A stretch of DNA of 64,000 bases from NCBI GenBank assembly GCA_041752455.1, contig JBGSWL010000169.1, forward strand, positions 1 to 64,000. Reading direction: 5' to 3'. Numbering within the stretch: position 1 is the stretch's first letter; the number at the start of each line of letters is the position of its first letter. Made by a program: the position numbers and the translations under genes. This DNA comes from JBGSWL01 sp041752455 (GTDB lineage: Bacteria > Pseudomonadota > Alphaproteobacteria > Rhizobiales > Rhizobiaceae). The notes beneath the pieces were generated by a model that was not told the origin of the DNA, did not search any database, and worked only from the letters and a program-made list of their open reading frames with translations. This document shows positions 60,670-64,000 of this stretch, piece after piece.

Positions 60670-60993
60670 TCAGGCGCCAAGCCGGTTCAGTTTCCCGGCA
60701 AGGCCCGGATCGAGCGGGACCCGCACGACCTTGTCGCGCGAGGTTTCGCCGGAAACGAGTTGTACCGATGATTTCGGCAGGCCGAGCGCCTTGCCGATCA
60801 GCGCGCAGACCGCGCGGTTTGCCTTGCCGTCTTCGGGAACGGCGCGCACCTTGATCCTGAGGCGTACTTCGCCATCGCCGCGATCCTGCGCCGTCTCGAT
60901 CTCCTCGCGCCCCGCATTGGGCGTCACCCGCAGCGCAAGATCGACATGGCCCGCCACGCGCTGATGCGCGAAAGCCGGCCACGCCTCGCTCAC
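60670..60993 (-). CDS. DUF167 (YggU) family protein
   Basis: A 107-residue protein. The DUF167 core is LALRVTPNAGREEIE, then RLRIKVRAVPEDGKANRAVCALIGKALGL-type (split: VRAVPEDGKANRAV) and QLVSGETSRDKVVRV. Function unknown. It starts one base after the stop of yggT, the usual yggT-yggU pairing. Confidence 0.9.
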   Translation of the reverse strand: MSEAWPAFAHQRVAGHVDLALRVTPNAGREEIETAQDRGDGEVRLRIKVRAVPEDGKANRAVCALIGKALGLPKSSVQLVSGETSRDKVVRVPLDPGLAGKLNRLGA

Positions 60994-60994
60994 A

Positions 60995-61288
60995 TCAGAT
61001 GACCGCCGGCGCCAGCACGTTCACGATGAAGCGCTGCAGGAAGTAGACGCCGACAAACAGCACGATAGGCGAAATGTCGATCCCGCCGAGATCGGGAAGG
61101 ACGCGCCGAATCGGGCGCAACACCGGTTCGGTTGCCTTGTGCAGGAAGTTGCCGACCATGCCGACGAACTGGTTGTTGTTGTTGATCACGTTGAACGCAT
61201 ACAGCCACGAGAAGATGACCGATGCGATCACGATCCAGATGTAGATGTCGAGCGCATAGAGCAGCGTTTCGATGATGGTGCGGCCCAT
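60995..61288 (-). CDS. YggT family membrane protein
   Basis: A 97-residue protein with two transmembrane helices around the conserved LHKATEPVLRPIRRVLPDLGGIDIS-type loop (seen as KATEPVLRPIRRVLPDLGG). The family is linked to cell division or osmotic balance. The start at 61288 (MGRTIIETLLY) is the family norm. It is directly followed by yggU and divergent from the MFS transporter gene. Confidence 0.92.
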   Translation of the reverse strand: MGRTIIETLLYALDIYIWIVIASVIFSWLYAFNVINNNNQFVGMVGNFLHKATEPVLRPIRRVLPDLGGIDISPIVLFVGVYFLQRFIVNVLAPAVI

Positions 61289-61406
61289 GGCCCGTCCTCC
61301 AGATTTGCCTCGCCCGTGACATAGGCAGGATGGGCGCCGGCGGCAAGCGCATCGCACCGCCACAAAGGCTTTGCCAAGCAACGCACAACCGAATAACGCC
61401 TCGCAA

Positions 61407-62645
61407 ATGACCGACACCAGCACCCTTGCTGAAGGCCGCTTCGTCGCCTTCACCTACCGGCCTTATGCGCTTTATTGGGCGAGCCGGTTCCTGTCGACAT
61501 TCGCCACGCAGGTGGTGGCCGTCGCTGTTGCCTGGCAGGTCTATGACCTGACGCGTGATCCGATGGATCTCGGCATCATCGGCCTCGTCCAGTTCCTGCC
61601 GCTGCTGCTTCTGGTCCTGGTGACCGGTTCGGTTGCCGATCGCTTCGGGCGCCGTCTGGTGATGTCCTGGGCAATTGCCGCCGAACTCCTCTGCGCGGTC
61701 GCGATTCTGTGGTTTGCCATAGATGGCCTGACATCGCCGTTCCCGATCTTCGTGGCGCTTGCCGGCTTCGGGATCGCCCGCGCATTTGTCGGTCCGGCCT
61801 CGCAGGCGCTTGTCGTCAATCTCGTGCCGACCTCGGTTTTCCCGAACGCTGTCGCCTGGAATTCGTCGTCCTGGCAGGTGGCAACGATCGGCGGACCTGT
61901 CGCAGGCGGATTGCTCTACGGCTTTGGCGCACCCGTCGCCTATGGCGCTGCCGCCGCGATGTTCGCCGCGGCGCTGGTGCTGATCCTGATGGTGCCCAAA
62001 CCGAAAGGCCAGGCAAAGCCGGCGCGCATCACGTTCAACTCGCTGTTTGACGGCCTGCGCTTCATCCGCCGCGAAAAGGTGGTGCTCGGGGCCATCTCGC
62101 TGGATCTTTTTGCCGTGCTGCTCGGCGGCGCGGTCGCGCTACTTCCGGTCTATGCCCGCGACATCCTCGAACTTGGTCCCTGGGGCCTCGGCCTGCTGCG
62201 CGCAGCGCCAGGGATCGGCGCCATCCTGATGGCAGCTTTCCTGGCGACGTCACCGGTGCGCGACCATGCCGGGCGCATTCTTCTGGTCTTTGTCGCCCTG
62301 TTCGGGCTGTTCACGACAATCTTCGGCCTGTCGACCTCGACCTGGCTGTCCATCGTCGCGCTGGGACTGCTCGGAGCGGCCGACATGGTCAGCGTCTATA
62401 TCCGCGAGACGCTGCTGCAATTGTGGACGCCGGACGACGTGCGTGGCCGCGTCAATGCCGTGAACTTCGTGTTTCTCGGCGCCTCCAACGAACTCGGCGA
62501 ATTTCGCGCCGGGTTCATGGCCGCGTGGATAGGCGTCGTACCGGCGGTGGTGTTTGGCGGCGTCGGCGCAATTGCGGTTGCCGCGCTATGGGCGAAGCTG
62601 TTTCCGGAACTCAGGGACGCGCGGCGCCTCGACCGGCGGCAGTAG
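61407..62645 (+). CDS. MFS transporter (EntS-like)
   Basis: A 412-residue major-facilitator protein with 12 helices. The loop 2-3 motif SVADRFGRRLVMS is present, preceded by TYRPYALYWASRFLSTFATQ, an N-terminus typical of the DHA3/EntS group of drug or siderophore exporters. A charged loop (PKPKGQAKPARITFNSLFDG) separates the halves. The substrate is unknown. Its 3' end overlaps the convergent glutamine amidotransferase gene by 35 bases. Confidence 0.9.
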   Translation: MTDTSTLAEGRFVAFTYRPYALYWASRFLSTFATQVVAVAVAWQVYDLTRDPMDLGIIGLVQFLPLLLLVLVTGSVADRFGRRLVMSWAIAAELLCAVAILWFAIDGLTSPFPIFVALAGFGIARAFVGPASQALVVNLVPTSVFPNAVAWNSSSWQVATIGGPVAGGLLYGFGAPVAYGAAAAMFAAALVLILMVPKPKGQAKPARITFNSLFDGLRFIRREKVVLGAISLDLFAVLLGGAVALLPVYARDILELGPWGLGLLRAAPGIGAILMAAFLATSPVRDHAGRILLVFVALFGLFTTIFGLSTSTWLSIVALGLLGAADMVSVYIRETLLQLWTPDDVRGRVNAVNFVFLGASNELGEFRAGFMAAWIGVVPAVVFGGVGAIAVAALWAKLFPELRDARRLDRRQ

Positions 62646-63405
62646 TGAGGCAAGGCTTGTCGTCGTTGCGATCGAAGATGATCTGCAGGAAATGCTTCAG
62701 CCAGCGCTGAACGGCGGCGTCATGGACAAACCGGCCATGCAGATGGTCGCGCCCGTATTGGGCGCCCGGCAGGTGAAAGCGATGCGCACCGCGAACCACC
62801 CAGCGCTGCATCATCGCCTGCGTCAATTCCGCATGAAACTGCACGCCCCAGGCATTCTCGCCGTAGACGAACGCCTGATTGGGATAGGTCCGGGCGGTCG
62901 CAAGCAATGTCGCCCCTGAAGGCAAGGTAAAGCCTTCCCGGTGGAACTGGTAGATCATCTGCGGCCAGTCGGCCATCAGCGCAGAGCCCGCAGCAGTCGG
63001 CTCGATCGGATACCAGCCGATTTCGACATGGCCCTCAGGATGCGGCGCAACCGTGCCGCCAAGATGGTTGACCAGCATTTGCGCACCAAGGCAAATGCCG
63101 AGAAACGGCTTGTTCTCGCGGAGCGGAACATCCAGCCAATCGGTTTCATGGCGCACGAAGGCATCGCTGTCGTTGGCGCTCATCGGGCCGCCAAACATCA
63201 CGGCGCCGGCGTGATGTTCCAGCGTCGGTGGCAGCAGGTCTCCCAGCGGCGGCCGGCGAATGTCGAGACTGTGGCCTGCCGCCTCGAGAAGCTGGCCAAC
63301 CCGGCCCGGCGAGGACCGCTCCTGATGCAGGATGATCAGGACCGGTTTTCTCCGGTCCGGAGCCGGATGGGCAACGTTTCGGCGCAGGGCGTCAGAGGTC
63401 GTCAT
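62611..63405 (-). CDS. Class I glutamine amidotransferase family protein
   Basis: A 264-residue protein with a GATase1 domain. The nucleophile Cys is in FLGICLGAQMLVNHLGG, and the His/Glu pair in WGVQFHAELTQ; GGPMSANDSDAF is a further mark. It is of the GMP-synthase-like stand-alone type. The donor reaction and acceptor are unknown. The start at 63405 overlaps the terB stop region by 14 bases, indicating a joint transcript. Confidence 0.88.
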   Translation of the reverse strand: MTTSDALRRNVAHPAPDRRKPVLIILHQERSSPGRVGQLLEAAGHSLDIRRPPLGDLLPPTLEHHAGAVMFGGPMSANDSDAFVRHETDWLDVPLRENKPFLGICLGAQMLVNHLGGTVAPHPEGHVEIGWYPIEPTAAGSALMADWPQMIYQFHREGFTLPSGATLLATARTYPNQAFVYGENAWGVQFHAELTQAMMQRWVVRGAHRFHLPGAQYGRDHLHGRFVHDAAVQRWLKHFLQIIFDRNDDKPCLTTAAGRGAARP

Positions 63406-63892
63406 TGCCCTCGCCGCCAATGTCTGCTTCCTTGGCCATGCCGTGGCGCGCCTGAACCAATTGGCGCATCTTCACCCGGTCACGGCCGCTGACGCCGAGA
63501 AGTTCGGCGATGCGCCAAACCACATTGTCTTCCAGTTCATGGCGCTTGCCGTCGGCATAGACCATTTCCCAGAGCATTTCGATGAAGGCCGTGCGTCCGG
63601 CAGCGTCATAGGCCTGCATAAGCACTGAGGTGAACCGGTAGAGGTCAACGGCCTCGTCGTCGGCGGCTTCCGCTGCTGCCATGAGGTCCTGCAAGGCATC
63701 CTCATCAAGCGTGAACTCTTCACGCAGAAGGTCTGCAAAGCGTGCACGCTCACTGTCGGTGAGAACGCCATCGGCCTGGATGACATGGTACATCAGAGCG
63801 GCAGCCGCGAGGCGCGGGCTGTCCGGAGAAATCGTGTCTGACCCTTCGGGTTCGACGAGCGACCTGACGAGAGCTCGCAGCCGGTCGAGCAT
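63392..63892 (-). CDS. TerB family protein
   Basis: A 166-residue protein of the TerB (tellurite-resistance/DjlA-like) helical fold. The repeat of acidic metal-binding segments is seen: LMYHVIQADGVLTDSERARF and MLWEMVYADGKRHELEDNVVWRIAELLGV. The true role is uncertain; stand-alone copies are common in this order and do not imply tellurite resistance. It is followed, with a 14-base overlap, by the glutamine amidotransferase gene. Confidence 0.9.
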   Translation of the reverse strand: MLDRLRALVRSLVEPEGSDTISPDSPRLAAAALMYHVIQADGVLTDSERARFADLLREEFTLDEDALQDLMAAAEAADDEAVDLYRFTSVLMQAYDAAGRTAFIEMLWEMVYADGKRHELEDNVVWRIAELLGVSGRDRVKMRQLVQARHGMAKEADIGGEGNDDL

Positions 63893-63959
63893 GTTTTATC
63901 CTGCCTTGCCTGTTAACCGGCGCGTCGGCCGCGACGCACCTTGATATACATAGGGCAAG

Positions 63960-63997
63960 GCGGCGCTTCAAAACAACCGGAAGCGCCGCGGCTTTTC
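63960..63997 (+). terminator. Hairpin at the right end of the window, possible terminator
   Basis: Perfect 10-base stem GCGGCGCTTC (63960-63969) / GAAGCGCCGC (63980-63989), then GGCTTTTCG on the plus strand. No plus-strand gene lies just upstream, so it may belong to a gene beyond the window or act as an insulator for terB. Confidence 0.4.
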
Positions 63998-64000
63998 GAT

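Noticed and set aside
63392..63892. Tellurite resistance operon
   Set aside because: Only a lone TerB-type gene; no terA, terC, terD, terE or terZ nearby.

Overview
The window is a GC-rich, gene-dense chromosomal segment of an alphaproteobacterium of the Hyphomicrobiales (Rhizobiales). This rests on gene content and order: mdh-sucCDAB-lpdA, zapE beside an Omp19-like lipoprotein, rpsP-ffh, dapF-ftsY-ispZ, a ccm cytochrome c cluster beside acnA, DUF1223 next to DUF2794, sqdBDC, and an IalB family protein. A Rhizobiaceae or Phyllobacteriaceae relative fits best; the genus cannot be read from the sequence. There is no rRNA, tRNA, prophage, insertion sequence or CRISPR array.

Layout. Positions 1-1860 hold the 3' end of xerC, a TraB/GumN family protein and a small secreted protein. 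Positions 1881-12958, minus strand, are a TCA-cycle operon read mdh, sucC, sucD, sucA, sucB, lpdA. It carries two small-gene insertions: vapBC between sucC and sucD, and a DUF4160-DUF2442 pair plus two other small genes between sucB and lpdA. Positions 13159-15398 are accessory: a remnant of an outer-membrane protein gene, a mosaic of palindromic repeats, and a LuxR-type regulator divergent from an alpha/beta hydrolase. Positions 15412-19546, minus strand, are ffh, rpsP, omp19-like and zapE. Positions 19798-23540 hold a dienelactone hydrolase family protein, a secreted glutathione peroxidase, and an SbtA-SbtB-carbonic anhydrase operon for inorganic carbon.

Positions 23667-27154, plus strand, are dapF, ftsY and two tandem ispZ/yciB genes. 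Positions 27151-31177 hold a NUDIX hydrolase and the ccmABCDG genes, with a PliI-like lysozyme inhibitor on the opposite strand between ccmB and ccmC. acnA (31391-34087) ends in a strong terminator. Positions 34144-37055, minus strand, are sqdB-sqdD-sqdC for the sulfolipid SQDG. A tandem glycine riboswitch (37211-37442) precedes a DadA-type FAD oxidoreductase. The rest (38873-63892) is mostly housekeeping: DUF1223, DUF2794, GNAT, Bax inhibitor-1, a YbbA/YbbP-like ABC system divergent from tesA, thpR, phhB, ykvA, an ECF sigma factor, IalB, rlmN, LysE, PAP2, argG, an M3 oligopeptidase, an aldo/keto reductase, typA, ppa, yggU/yggT, an MFS transporter, a glutamine amidotransferase and TerB.

How the genes work together. 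mdh, sucABCD, lpdA and acnA cover much of the TCA cycle. The ccm genes mature its respiratory cytochromes. ffh and ftsY form the SRP targeting pair. sqdBDC and an LpxE-like PAP2 phosphatase point to envelope lipid remodelling. The most unusual features are the toxin-antitoxin-like pairs built into the TCA operon with overlapping start and stop codons, the SbtA/SbtB/carbonic anhydrase operon, the doubled ispZ, and the glycine riboswitch on a dadA-like gene.
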